A DNA stretch of 64,000 nt from Acidobacteriota bacterium (GTDB lineage Bacteria > Acidobacteriota > Holophagae > Acanthopleuribacterales > Acanthopleuribacteraceae). Each line of letters starts with the position of its first letter. Within the stretch, counting starts at the first letter, position 1. The stretch lies in the NCBI GenBank assembly GCA_020637335.1, contig JACJWC010000005.1:186001-250000 (forward strand). The letters are read 5' to 3'. A program made the position numbers and the translations under genes. Positions 7,370-15,962 of this stretch are shown in pieces. The notes under the pieces were generated by a model. It did not search any database. It was not told the origin of the DNA and worked only from the letters and a program-made list of their open reading frames with translations.

Positions 7370-8611
7370 TTAAGCGCCAGCCAGCCAGCGCAGAATTTGC
7401 CCGCACAGCCAAGCGCCATAGGTGCCCAAGGCGTACCCCAAAACAGCCAGCAAGACCCCAACGGGCGCCAAAGAAGGGTGGAAGGCTGAAGCCACAACGG
7501 GCGCAGAGGCTGCCCCGCCAATATTGGCTTGGGAACCGACCGCCACAAAAAACAAGGGCGCCTTAATGAAGTAGCCCACCGCCAACAACAGCACCACATG
7601 GAACAAAATCCACAAGGCTCCTACCCCAAACAACCATGGATTATGAAAAATGGCAGAAATATCCATTTTCATACCGATCGAGGCGATCAGAATGTAAAGG
7701 AACAAGGATCCCATCTTGGATGCGCCGGCACCCTCCAAATTGCGGGCTTTGGTAAAGGACAACACCAATCCACCCGTCGTTGCAAAGACCACTAACCAGA
7801 AAAACTGGCTGGTCAACGAGAATTTCTTCAGGCCTGGCGCCGCAGCTTCGATGGTTGGCGCCAGCCAATCGGCGGCCAGATGCGAAAGACCCGTGATGCC
7901 AAAGCCAACCATTATGACCAACATCAAATCGGTCAGATTGGGGATTTTGGCGACCTTGGCTTCAAATTTCTCAACTCGCTCGCGCAGTTCGTGAATGGCC
8001 GAATTGTCAGCGCCAGTCCAGGCATCAATCTTTTCAGAACGGCCCGCCATGAACAATAAACAGGCCATCCACACATTGGCCACAATTACATCGACGGCGA
8101 TCATCGAAGAAAAAACGGCGTCGCCCACATGGAAAACTTCTTTCATCGCGTTTTGGTTGGCGCTCCCACCAATCCAACTTCCGGCGATGGTGGTCATACC
8201 ACGCCAAACCGCATCGAACCCTTCTCCACCTACCACCGAGGGATGGATCTTGGAGAAAATATAAAAGGAAAAGGGACCGCCCAAAACGATGCCAACAGTA
8301 CCCGTAATGAACATTATCAGCGCTTTGGGGCCCAATCGTAATATCGCTTTAAAATCCACACTTAACGTCAGCAAAACCAAACAGGCAGGCAGCAAGTAGC
8401 GCGAGGCGACGAAATAGATCTGCGATTTTTCACCCGAGATCACATTGAGCGAAGAGAACACCGATGGAATGAAATAACACAGCAACAGACCCGGTACAAT
8501 GCTGTAAAAGCCTTTGAATTCGGCCCGCGTTTGCGTGTAAAAAACCGCGCCAAGGATGAGGCATAGCAGGCCAAACACAATGGCATCATTGGTAATCAAG
8601 GGCTCAGTCAT
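7370..8611 (-). CDS. DUF819-family membrane transporter-like protein
   Basis: A 413-residue protein with 10-12 hydrophobic helices. The family-type segments TTIAGSWIGGSANQNAMKEV (around residue 140) and VAVGSQANIGGAASAPVVAS (near residue 365) form two related glycine/asparagine-rich loops, consistent with an inverted-repeat transporter fold. A charged cytoplasmic loop (HELRERVEKFEAKVAK) splits the two halves. The DUF819 family (Bacillus YjcL-like) is predicted to transport small solutes, but the substrate is not known. It is transcribed alone; the next gene upstream is divergent. Confidence 0.75.
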   Translation of the reverse strand: MTEPLITNDAIVFGLLCLILGAVFYTQTRAEFKGFYSIVPGLLLCYFIPSVFSSLNVISGEKSQIYFVASRYLLPACLVLLTLSVDFKAILRLGPKALIMFITGTVGIVLGGPFSFYIFSKIHPSVVGGEGFDAVWRGMTTIAGSWIGGSANQNAMKEVFHVGDAVFSSMIAVDVIVANVWMACLLFMAGRSEKIDAWTGADNSAIHELRERVEKFEAKVAKIPNLTDLMLVIMVGFGITGLSHLAADWLAPTIEAAAPGLKKFSLTSQFFWLVVFATTGGLVLSFTKARNLEGAGASKMGSLFLYILIASIGMKMDISAIFHNPWLFGVGALWILFHVVLLLAVGYFIKAPLFFVAVGSQANIGGAASAPVVASAFHPSLAPVGVLLAVLGYALGTYGAWLCGQILRWLAGA

Positions 8612-8753
8612 GCTTTAATCCACTCCGTTCATTGCGTTTTGGCCCACTCTACCGAGTGATGATCGGGCTGTAAAGGGAAAAGCGGCAGCAGCCTTGGTCC
8701 CTGACCTGGCTCCAGCTAGAATGAGATGCCCATTTCGATCCGGGAAGGACCTT

Positions 8754-10028
8754 ATGAAAAAACCGCCTTTAAGACTCCAAGTCACCACCCTTTGGGACTA
8801 CCCCAGCCAACATTACGGAACCGACATGCAAGGCGATAAAAACTATGCCGGTGCCACCCCTTCCTACCTGATCTGGAACCTTTTGGAACGCTACACCACA
8901 CCGGGTAACCTGGTGGTCGATCCCATGTGCGGCAGCGGCACCACCTTGGACGTGGCCCGCGATTGTGATCGCCGCGCGCTGGGCTACGATTTACAGCCAC
9001 AACGCAAAGACATTTTCCGCTGTGATGCACGCAAATTACCGATTGAAGATGGCAAGGCCGATTTCGTTTTTATCGATCCACCCTACTCAACCCACTTGAA
9101 ATATTCTGGCGATCCGGCCTGCCTAGGCGAACTCAGCGCCAACCAGGCCGACTATTACCAGGGCATGGCCCAAGTCATTGCCGAGATTTACCGCATCCTC
9201 AAACCCGAACGCTACATGGCCCTGTACATCTCCGATTCCTTTGTTAAAGGCAAACCGTTTATGCCGATTGGGCCACGGGTGTTCCAAATCCTGGAACGAT
9301 TCTTTGAACCAATTGACATCGTTAGTGTCGTGCGCCACAACAAGGACCTGGAAAAAGGCAATTACCGCCAGGCCGCAGATGAAGGCAATTTCTATCTGCG
9401 CGGGTTCAACTACCTGTTCATTATGAAAAAGGTCAAAGGCCGTGAACCCCTGGTAGATCAGGACCCATTCCTCAGCTTTTTGCTCAGCAAGTCGGCGCAA
9501 ACAGAAGAAGTACGCCGGGAAGACCCCACACCACAGGCGCCAGCGGCCCGCGCCTTTCGCGAGCGGCCCAGACCATCGGCCAAACCGGCCGGCCCGCGAC
9601 GTCCGGAGCGTTTTGAACCGCGCGAACGCGAAGAGAAATCCGCTCGGCCCCGCCAGGAACGTCCCGAACGCGATCGATCGAGAACGGCAGCCACGCCCAT
9701 AAAGAAGCGCAGTTCAACGCGTTTTGAACCGCGGGAACCCGAAGACAATTCAGCGCGACCGCGCTCCGAGCGTCAGGATCGCGATCGGCCAAGACCTGCG
9801 GCCAAACCGGGCGGGAAACGCCATTCCGACAGTTTTGAGCCCCGCGAACGCAAAGAAACGACGCGTTCGAGCGGTCGGCCAGCCGCCAAGAACACACGAA
9901 GTGGCAAACCGAGTAGATCGAAATCGGCACCTGCGCCAAAACCAAAGGCCAAAGGGAAAGGCAAAGGCCCGATGGACGTCAAATCATTCGGCCTCTCGCG
10001 CCTCAAGAAAAAACCAGGCAAAGACTAA
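8754..10028 (+). CDS. DNA/RNA N-methyltransferase-like protein with arginine-rich repeat tail
   Basis: A 424-residue protein. I start it at ATG 8754, which has GGAAGGA 5 bases upstream. Residues ~10-250 are a Rossmann methyltransferase of the N4/N6 amino type: a SAM-binding DPMCGSGTT (56-64) and the catalytic DPPY (108-111). From about residue 255 the chain becomes low complexity, rich in Arg, Pro, Glu, Lys and Ser, with three related units beginning RFEPRE or SFEPRE and containing ARPR(Q/S)ER runs, then a Lys-rich end. Such tails resemble RNA-binding extensions of helicases and rRNA enzymes, so an RNA target is as likely as DNA. No restriction enzyme lies next to it. Confidence 0.7.
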   Translation: MKKPPLRLQVTTLWDYPSQHYGTDMQGDKNYAGATPSYLIWNLLERYTTPGNLVVDPMCGSGTTLDVARDCDRRALGYDLQPQRKDIFRCDARKLPIEDGKADFVFIDPPYSTHLKYSGDPACLGELSANQADYYQGMAQVIAEIYRILKPERYMALYISDSFVKGKPFMPIGPRVFQILERFFEPIDIVSVVRHNKDLEKGNYRQAADEGNFYLRGFNYLFIMKKVKGREPLVDQDPFLSFLLSKSAQTEEVRREDPTPQAPAARAFRERPRPSAKPAGPRRPERFEPREREEKSARPRQERPERDRSRTAATPIKKRSSTRFEPREPEDNSARPRSERQDRDRPRPAAKPGGKRHSDSFEPRERKETTRSSGRPAAKNTRSGKPSRSKSAPAPKPKAKGKGKGPMDVKSFGLSRLKKKPGKD

Positions 10029-10147
10029 ACACCCATCTAGTGTTGTGGAGAACGGCAGGATGTTCCGCAAAACTGCAACCTCATTCGTTTTTCGCCTGAG
10101 CCTGATTCCTCATAGGCCTGGTGGCCTAGCCGTTTCACGTTTCACCA

Positions 10148-10210
10148 GTTCCTTCGCGGACTGCTGTTTCTCGAAACAGCTCCTGCGGGAGCCATCTCGA
10201 TGGCGACCAA
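10148..10210 (+). repeat. Structured repeat family 1, copy 1 (two hairpins with CTCG loops)
   Basis: Two consecutive hairpins: GCTGTTT-CTCG-AAACAGC at 10163-10180 and GCCAT-CTCG-ATGGC at 10191-10204, preceded by a TTCCTTCGCGGA segment. The same layout and much of the sequence recur at 12180-12262 and, inverted, at 12362-12425. Confidence 0.8.
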
Positions 10211-10258
10211 CCCCGCCTGCACCATCGAACTCGCATCCCTTAACGTGACCCTTCCTTT

Positions 10259-10281
10259 GTGGCCCGGGTTGTTTTACCCGG
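10259..10281 (+). repeat. Repeat family 2, isolated left-end hairpin
   Basis: GTGGC followed by a CCGGGT-TGTTTT-ACCCGG stem-loop. It is nearly identical to the left ends of the ~205 bp elements at 53227 and 54227. No matching right end follows within this intergenic region. Confidence 0.75.
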
Positions 10282-10418
10282 AAATACGAATGGTTTAGCC
10301 CAACGAAAACCCTGACCGGAGCTTAGCCGCCCGGAATTGATCCTGCATTTTGGTTCCGTTTTTGGGGCGAAATCGCTAGACTTGGGCCCAGTAATCGAAC
10401 TTGGTTTGGAGGAGATCT

Positions 10419-11969
10419 ATGTCTAATAGTCAGGCCACGCCTGCATCCGGTGCAGTCGGGAAATTTCTGGATATTATTGAGAGGTTGGGCAACAAATTAC
10501 CGGACCCAGCCGTTTTGTTTCTGCTTTGCCTTTTTGCCGTTTGGATTTTTAGCTGGTTGTTATCGGGGGTAACCTTTGATGCCATCGATCCGCGCAGCGG
10601 GAACCCAATCCAAATCGTTAATCTCCTGCAAGGCAAAGAACTCGTCGCCTTCCTGGCCGGTATGGTCAAAACTTTCACTGATTTCCCGCCGCTCGGTGTG
10701 GTTCTGGTTGCCATGCTCGGGGTTGGGGTCGCCGAACATTCCGGTTTCATTAGCGCTGGCTTAAAATTGATGCTCAGCTTTACCCCCAAAAACCTGCTCA
10801 CCCCAATGATCATTTTGGTCGGCATTGTCAGCCACACCGCTACAGATGCAGGCTACGTTTTGGTTATTCCCCTGGGCGGCGTTATTTTCTATGCGGCTGG
10901 TCGACATCCGCTGGCTGGAATCGCGGCTGCATTTGCCGGGGTTTCCGGCGGTTTTAGCGCCAATTTTGTGCCTTCGGCCATTGATCCGCTGTTGCAGGGC
11001 TTCACCCAAAGCGCCGCGCAACTGATCAACAAGGATGTATTGGTCAATCCGCTTTGCAACTTCTTTTTCACCTCAGCCTCTTCCCTGCTGATCATGGGTT
11101 TGGGCTGGTTTATTACCGATCGCATTGTGGAACCGCGACTCAAATCGGCCGCAATCGATGGGGACCCCAATGAGATCCCCAAGTTTCACGAGCTGAGCGA
11201 TCAGGAAACCAAAGCGTTTTCGGCAGCCTTTTGGGTCATGGTTGTGTTGCTGGCCTTGTTGGTGTTTGTGCTTTATCCCAGCACATCGCCTTTCCGCGAT
11301 GATTCAGGCAGCCTGACCAGTTTTACCTCTCCGATCATGAAATCGATTGTGCCCTTGATCTTCATCCTCTTTTTTGTTCCCGGCTTGATCTACGGCACGA
11401 TGACCGGTCGTTACAAAAAAACCAAGGACTGGGTCATGGACATGGGAAAAACCATGAGCACCATGGGTTATTACATTGTGATGGCCTTTTTCTGTGCCCA
11501 GTTTGTTTTTGCCTTCGGTCATTCCAACCTGGGTGCCTTGCTCGCCGTAAAGGGCGCAGCCTTCCTGCAAGCGCTGAACTTGCCGCCTCAGGCCACCATC
11601 GTCGGCATTATCTTTTTAACGGCATTGGTCAATTTGTTGGTCGGTTCCGCCTCCGGGAAATGGGCCCTGATTGCGCCTATTTTTGTCCCGATGTTAATGC
11701 AGTTGGGCATCAGCCCTGAACTGACCCAGGCCGCCTATCGAGTCGGCGATTCGACCACCAACATCATCACACCGCTCATGCCGTATTTCCCATTGGTGGT
11801 GGCCTTCTGCCAGCGCTATGTCAAGGGCACTGGCATTGGCACGCTGACATCGATCATGTTGCCCTACAGCGTGGTCTTTTTAATTGTCTGGTCCCTGTTC
11901 CTGGTTCTGTACTGGATGCTGGGTATCCCCCTCGGATTCCAAGCCTCCTATATTTACCCGGCCGGTTAA
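10419..11969 (+). CDS. AbgT-family transporter (p-aminobenzoyl-glutamate/antimetabolite type)
   Basis: A 516-residue inner-membrane protein with about 11-13 helices. Family signatures include NKLPDPAVLFLL near residue 25, GIVSHTATDAGYVLVIPLGG around residue 142, SGGFSANFVPSAIDPLLQGF, and the C-terminal GSASGKWALIAPIFVPM and RVGDSTTNIITPLMPYFPL. Members import p-aminobenzoyl-glutamate or export sulfonamides and similar compounds using the ion gradient. ATG 10419 has a strong GGAGGAG site; earlier in-frame starts lack one. The gene stands alone, bracketed on both sides by repeat copies. The substrate is not decidable from sequence. Confidence 0.9.
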   Translation: MSNSQATPASGAVGKFLDIIERLGNKLPDPAVLFLLCLFAVWIFSWLLSGVTFDAIDPRSGNPIQIVNLLQGKELVAFLAGMVKTFTDFPPLGVVLVAMLGVGVAEHSGFISAGLKLMLSFTPKNLLTPMIILVGIVSHTATDAGYVLVIPLGGVIFYAAGRHPLAGIAAAFAGVSGGFSANFVPSAIDPLLQGFTQSAAQLINKDVLVNPLCNFFFTSASSLLIMGLGWFITDRIVEPRLKSAAIDGDPNEIPKFHELSDQETKAFSAAFWVMVVLLALLVFVLYPSTSPFRDDSGSLTSFTSPIMKSIVPLIFILFFVPGLIYGTMTGRYKKTKDWVMDMGKTMSTMGYYIVMAFFCAQFVFAFGHSNLGALLAVKGAAFLQALNLPPQATIVGIIFLTALVNLLVGSASGKWALIAPIFVPMLMQLGISPELTQAAYRVGDSTTNIITPLMPYFPLVVAFCQRYVKGTGIGTLTSIMLPYSVVFLIVWSLFLVLYWMLGIPLGFQASYIYPAG

Positions 11970-11975
11970 TTTGAT

Positions 11976-12003
11976 TGGGAGCCCATGGAACTCCATGGGT
12001 TCC
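11976..12003 (+). terminator. Hairpin after the AbgT-type gene, likely transcript end
   Basis: A 13-bp stem, GGGAGCCCATGGA with TCCATGGGTTCCC, having one G-T wobble and a 2-base spacer. It starts 7 bases after the stop. There is no T tract, so it may act as a 3'-stabilising or Rho-assisted structure rather than a classical terminator. Confidence 0.5.
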
Positions 12004-12116
12004 CACTTTCCCCGAACTTGGACCCTGAAATGGATCCACATTATTTCATTACGGGCACAGCCTTTCTCAGCTCCAACTTTGGATTGGATGGCCATACCCT
12101 TACTCGGCCTTTCTTT

Positions 12117-12152
12117 ATGGGGCTCCGCCCCATCCGCGGGTAGCCAACCCGC
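12117..12152 (+). repeat. Repeat family 2, isolated right-end double hairpin
   Basis: ATGGGGC-TCC-GCCCCAT (12117-12133) followed by GCGGGT-AGCCA-ACCCGC (12136-12152). The same pair of hairpins ends the elements at 53388-53427 and 54391-54433. The left end expected about 205 bases upstream is not recognisable here. Confidence 0.75.
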
Positions 12153-12179
12153 CGTTTCACCAGCACCACTGCTGGACAC

Positions 12180-12262
12180 CAGCTCCTTCGTGGATTGCTG
12201 TTTCTCGAAACAGCTCCTGCGGGCGCCATCTCGATGGCGACCAACGCCGCAGGCACAAACCA
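12180..12262 (+). repeat. Structured repeat family 1, copy 2
   Basis: AGCTCCTTCGTGGA, then hairpin GCTGTTT-CTCG-AAACAGC (12197-12214) and hairpin CGCCAT-CTCG-ATGGCG (12224-12239). It is about 85% like copy 1 across some 60 bases by eye. Confidence 0.8.
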
Positions 12263-12361
12263 ACCCGCAGCAAAAAACTCAAATCCCAAACCAAAAAATT
12301 CAAAAAAATGCCCATCATAAGCCAACATCCCGCTGTACCACCACTTTGCGACGACGGAGAG

Positions 12362-12425
12362 CCCATCCACCGAGGTGGATGGGTTAAGAGCTGCACCGAG
12401 GTGCAGCACTCCACGAAGGAGTTGC
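12362..12425 (-). repeat. Structured repeat family 1, copy 3 (inverted, different stem sequence)
   Basis: On the minus strand it reads AACTCCTTCGTGGAGT, then hairpin GCTGCAC-CTCG-GTGCAGC (12407-12390) and hairpin CCCATCCAC-CTCG-GTGGATGGG (12383-12362). Stem bases differ from copies 1 and 2 on both arms while pairing and the CTCG loops are kept. Confidence 0.75.
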
Positions 12426-12676
12426 CTTTTAAGCCCTTCATCGGCAAGGGTTTTATCCTATTTCCGGGCTTTGAGCATGCCGCCTAAACAAAGCCACGAT
12501 CAATGCCGCATTACTAGCAGAATGCAAAAAAAGGCCTGGACTACGGCTCCAAAAATCAAATTCAAGCGACCACAAGCTTTCGAAATTGATCGCTTTGCAG
12601 AATACCCATGCGAACAACATTTTCGGTGGCCGACCTATCAATTTTGAAACAAAGGACCTCAAGACTGGGAAGCGGA

Positions 12677-14026
12677 TCAATGGTAGGTGATGAGGGTTTT
12701 GGGGTCGTTGAGGACGATTAAGGTGAGCGATTGTTGATCGAGGGTTATCTGGGCTATTAAATCAGCCGAGTCGCCCGACCAGAGGCCAGTTTCCGGTGGC
12801 CAGGCATGTGGGCTGTTCCACAACAACACATGGTCTTCCGCACTGGCCAGCAATCCCGAACCCAAGCTCCAACGTTCCAGTGGTTTACCTGCTAAGGGAT
12901 AGGTGAATGTTTGGAAATTCTGGCTTTCATCATCGACCAGCACCAGCCAGGATTGGCGATCGTTTTTGTTGGTGATTACGACCATCTCATCCAAGGGATC
13001 CGCATCGAAATTGGCGACGAGCACCGATTGAATCGTCCCGATATCATCGGGTAAAGCAATTGAGTCGGGGGCCACAAATTCGAAATCGGAATCTTGCGCC
13101 ATCCAGTAGAGTTGATCGGCCCAAACGACCAAATCGTGTGCGCCTGCCACCAATTGGGCAGACCACACGCCACGCAGGCCAGAAATCCCGTAAAAGCTTT
13201 GCAACTCAAGGGTTTGGCTGTCTGGCCGCTGATAGAGTTGAATTTCATTGTTGCGGATAACAGCCAAATCTTGCCAGCCATCTGCATCCCAATCCGCGCA
13301 TGTCCACTGGTCAGGCGCCAAATCCAGATCCAACAGGATGCTATTACTGACAAGACGGCCCACATCATTTTGGGTCACCAAGCGAATGCCGGAGGAGCCA
13401 GACAGGAGCAGGTCGTCATAACCTTTGTCCGGTACCGGCAAGGCTTTAAACGACGAGAGCGACTCGCTCAAGATGAGATTGGCATCGCCCAACGCCGCGT
13501 CGCCTGACCAGGCCCAGACCTTTTTTTCACTCAAGAGCAGAACCTGCGGGCCAATGCTCCGGCGAACAAAACGGCCCAGGTCCACAAGTTCTTCAGGCAA
13601 CGCAAAGTCCAAGCGCTGCGGGCCCTGGCCTGTGTCCAAGGTCGTGGCCAGGACGGTTGTTTCATTTTCCGAGTCTTGATCGGCGCGATCGCGGACGCGG
13701 ACCAGGACCTGATACTCGGTCTTGGGCTCCAAACCGTTCAACACGACGGCGTTTTGGCCTTCCTGGGTCAGTGTAGTGGGTGGATTTGAAGGTTCGAGTT
13801 CCGCATTACTGCGCGCCAACCACACGGCATATCGCAACTCATGCGCATCTTGAAAATCGTCAGAGCCTTCTGGCCAAGCGATCAGGAGTTGCGTGTCATT
13901 AATCGCACGAACCGTCGGTTGCCCTGTCATTTCGGGTGGATCGGATTGGATCTCCTGGCAGGAAAGCATTAGGACCAACAGAATGGCAATCCCCGCTCTG
14001 TTGGCCCGTTTCAAGATCTTATCCAA
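12677..14026 (-). CDS. Lipoprotein with fibronectin type III domain and FG-GAP/VCBS-like repeats
   Basis: A 449-residue exported protein. The N terminus has basic residues, a hydrophobic stretch and a lipobox ending LVLMLSC, so it is probably a lipoprotein. Residues ~38-132 resemble a fibronectin type III domain (PTVRAINDTQLLIAWP, then LEPKTEYQVLVRVRDRAD). The rest contains strands of the form CADWDADGWQDLAVIRN and VANFDADPLDEMVVITN, typical of FG-GAP/VCBS beta-propeller repeats with Asp-rich Ca-binding loops. The TTG start at 14026 overlaps the acyl-CoA dehydrogenase end by eight bases. The function is unknown; a surface or periplasmic binding role is inferred. Confidence 0.7.
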   Translation of the reverse strand: MDKILKRANRAGIAILLVLMLSCQEIQSDPPEMTGQPTVRAINDTQLLIAWPEGSDDFQDAHELRYAVWLARSNAELEPSNPPTTLTQEGQNAVVLNGLEPKTEYQVLVRVRDRADQDSENETTVLATTLDTGQGPQRLDFALPEELVDLGRFVRRSIGPQVLLLSEKKVWAWSGDAALGDANLILSESLSSFKALPVPDKGYDDLLLSGSSGIRLVTQNDVGRLVSNSILLDLDLAPDQWTCADWDADGWQDLAVIRNNEIQLYQRPDSQTLELQSFYGISGLRGVWSAQLVAGAHDLVVWADQLYWMAQDSDFEFVAPDSIALPDDIGTIQSVLVANFDADPLDEMVVITNKNDRQSWLVLVDDESQNFQTFTYPLAGKPLERWSLGSGLLASAEDHVLLWNSPHAWPPETGLWSGDSADLIAQITLDQQSLTLIVLNDPKTLITYH

Positions 14027-15167
14027 TCACGATTTTGGCAATGGTGTTGAGCTGCATGAAGGACGTTCCCTCATAAATTTTGCCGATTTTTGCATCGCGG
14101 TAGAACTTTTCGACCGGGTACTCTTTGGAATACCCGTATCCGCCAAAGAGTTCCAGGGCGCCGGAGGTGACCCGTTCGGCCATCATGGACGCTTTTAATT
14201 TGGCGATGGCAGCTTCTTTCACAAACGGTTTGCCCATGTCTTTGAGGCGGGCCGCATTGTAGACCAATAAGCGGGCCGCTTCCCATTCGGCTTCCATGTG
14301 GGCGATTTCGTGTTGAACCGCCTGGAACGTGGAAATCGGTTTACCGAACTGGACACGCTCCTTGGTGTAGGCGATGCAGGCATCCAACGCGCCACGGCCG
14401 ATGCCAACCATTTGCGAACCAATGCCGATGCGGCCTTCATTCAGAGTTTCGATGGCGACCTTGTAACCTTTTCCAACTTCACCGAGCACATTGGCGCGCG
14501 GCACTTTACAATCCTCAAAGGAGAGTTCCAGGGTCGAGGAAGCACGAATGCCCAACTTGTCTTCTTTCTTGCCTTTACGGAAGCCTTCAAAACCATTTTC
14601 GACCACAAATGCGGTGATGCCTTTGTACCCCATCGAAGGGTCAATGTTGGCGAATACAATAAACAGTTCCGCTTCCAAACCATTGGTAATCCATAGTTTG
14701 CTACCATTTAAAAGAAAATGGTCACCCATATCTTTGGCGGTCGTTCTCAGGGCAAAGGCGTCGCTGCCGGACGCGGGTTCGGAAAGGCAATAAGCGCCCA
14801 GCTTACCTTCGGCCAGCTGGGGAAAGTATTTTTCCTGAAGTTCAGGGCTGCCCCAATTTTTCATGGCGTTATTGACCAAGGTATTGTGCACATCGACCAA
14901 AACACCACAGCTGGCATCCACACGTGAGAGCGCTTCAATGACGAGGATAGCCGAGAAAAAAGAGCCACCCAAACCACCGAATTCTTCGGGAATCTCAATT
15001 CCCATATACCCATTCTCAAAAAAATCCTTGATCAGTGAGGGTTCCATCTTTTGGTTTTCGTCCATTTGATGGGAAAGCGGCTGAATCGCCTTTTTGGCAT
15101 ACTCGTAAACGGTATCGTAGAGCATTTGCTCGTCATCACTGATGAGGGTTAAAGGTAAATGAGACAT
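14019..15167 (-). CDS. Acyl-CoA dehydrogenase (short/branched-chain type)
   Basis: A 382-residue flavoenzyme that introduces the alpha-beta double bond into acyl-CoA, passing electrons to ETF. It shows the N-terminal helical domain (MGIEIPEEFGGLGG), the FAD/substrate loop YCLSEPASGSDAFALRTTA, the WITNG strand, RVQFGKPISTFQAVQ and the C-terminal GGYGYSKEYPVEKFYRDAKI. The catalytic base is the Glu in KIYEGTSFMQLNTIAK, the placement seen in short-chain and 2-methyl-branched-chain enzymes. An AAAGGA site precedes ATG 15167. No other beta-oxidation gene is adjacent, so the chain preference stays open. Confidence 0.92.
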   Translation of the reverse strand: MSHLPLTLISDDEQMLYDTVYEYAKKAIQPLSHQMDENQKMEPSLIKDFFENGYMGIEIPEEFGGLGGSFFSAILVIEALSRVDASCGVLVDVHNTLVNNAMKNWGSPELQEKYFPQLAEGKLGAYCLSEPASGSDAFALRTTAKDMGDHFLLNGSKLWITNGLEAELFIVFANIDPSMGYKGITAFVVENGFEGFRKGKKEDKLGIRASSTLELSFEDCKVPRANVLGEVGKGYKVAIETLNEGRIGIGSQMVGIGRGALDACIAYTKERVQFGKPISTFQAVQHEIAHMEAEWEAARLLVYNAARLKDMGKPFVKEAAIAKLKASMMAERVTSGALELFGGYGYSKEYPVEKFYRDAKIGKIYEGTSFMQLNTIAKIVIG

Positions 15168-15203
15168 AAAAGTTTCCTTTCAAAAATGATCAGCTGCATT
15201 CTA

Positions 15204-15962
15204 TCAAGAGACGGCGGTCGCCTCTGTGGTTTTTATGCGAAATGGTGGGAAATCAGGCATAAAAAATCGAGCTAAACGCCATTGGATCGACAGCAACCAA
15301 ATACTGGTGTACAGGCCAAGCAGTAGGTTCAGGAGCCAAAGCCCAGCGGTTCGAAAACCGAGTGTTCCGTTTTCCTGCAGGGCGCCGAATAATTTAAAAG
15401 CGTCATCGGAGACAAAAGCGCCCGGTGCCAGTGCTGGATCCAAGGCTTCGTGGATTTGCGTGAATATCAGGGACCACATCTCAAAAAAATCGCCCGAAAA
15501 CTGGGTGACGGGAATAAATGCCAATAAAAACCCCAACCCACCCAACCCCGTTTTTTGTTTTTGGACGGCTTTGGCAATTAAAGCGATGCCGGGCAGGCTG
15601 AGCAGGTAAGGTGCCCAATCGACGCCAGCATAGGCCCAGTAATTGGGTACACTGAACCCGCTGAGCTGACCGGCGTATTCCGATTCGGTCACCACAAAGG
15701 GAAAAACCTTGGCCAGTAGTGCGCCGCCGTACTCAGGCGAAATGGCAAGTTCCTCTACTGTCCCGCCAAACAGCAGGGCTGCACCGGCATGAAGCAGTTC
15801 ATGGATAGGCGTATAAACAAAAAATCCGGCAACAAAGGCGACCATGAGCAGGGCCAAATCCTTGTATTGGCCCTTACCCATCAAAGATTCGAGGCTGTTT
15901 AAGGCAAAACCAAACACCTGTTTCAAAAGGGCGAACGGGAAAAAGAAGGTCAACCACTTCAC
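15204..15962 (-). CDS. Membrane protein with HExxH motif, putative zinc metallopeptidase
   Basis: A 252-residue protein with about five hydrophobic helices. Helix 2 (near residues 40-70) carries the zinc-peptidase-like motif HELLH in the context YTPIHELLHAGAALLFGG, similar to the first motif of M50/DUF3267 membrane metallopeptidases. I do not see the second metal-ligand motif (such as NxxPxxxxDG) with confidence, so activity is uncertain. GTG 15962 overlaps the stop of the preceding lipoprotein gene (GTGA), so it is translationally coupled to it. The role is unknown. Confidence 0.5.
   Translation of the reverse strand: MKWLTFFFPFALLKQVFGFALNSLESLMGKGQYKDLALLMVAFVAGFFVYTPIHELLHAGAALLFGGTVEELAISPEYGGALLAKVFPFVVTESEYAGQLSGFSVPNYWAYAGVDWAPYLLSLPGIALIAKAVQKQKTGLGGLGFLLAFIPVTQFSGDFFEMWSLIFTQIHEALDPALAPGAFVSDDAFKLFGALQENGTLGFRTAGLWLLNLLLGLYTSIWLLSIQWRLARFFMPDFPPFRIKTTEATAVS

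Larger units (their letters stand above)
10029..10418. other. 390-base intergenic stretch with two structured repeats
   Basis: No credible gene is seen here. It holds a 6-bp hairpin at 10113-10128 (TAGGCC-TGGT-GGCCTA), one copy of the double-hairpin repeat (10148-10210), one hairpin end of the second repeat family (10259-10281), and the AbgT-type leader with its ribosome site (GGAGGAG, about 10408-10414). Short open frames across the repeats give peptide strings that recur at the other repeat copies, which marks them as repeat sequence rather than genes. Confidence 0.7.
11970..12676. other. 707-base intergenic stretch with hairpin and three repeat copies
   Basis: No supported gene. Contents in order: a long hairpin just after the AbgT-type stop; a right-end copy of repeat family 2 (about 12117-12152); family 1 copy 2 in forward orientation and copy 3 in inverted orientation, separated by ~100 bases of A/C-rich sequence; then about 230 bases to the 3' end of the convergent lipoprotein gene, in which I see only short unsupported open frames. 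Confidence 0.65.

Noticed and set aside
10038..12387. Peptide-like strings (such as SF-x-D-C-C-F-S-K-Q-L-L) shared by open frames at 10.1 kb and 12.2 kb
   Set aside because: They come from translation of the double-hairpin repeats; the stems, not codons, explain the conservation.
12453..12680. 75-codon minus-strand frame in the intergenic region right of the inverted repeat
   Set aside because: No ribosome site, no family pattern, and it overlaps the lipoprotein gene end; kept as unannotated intergenic sequence.
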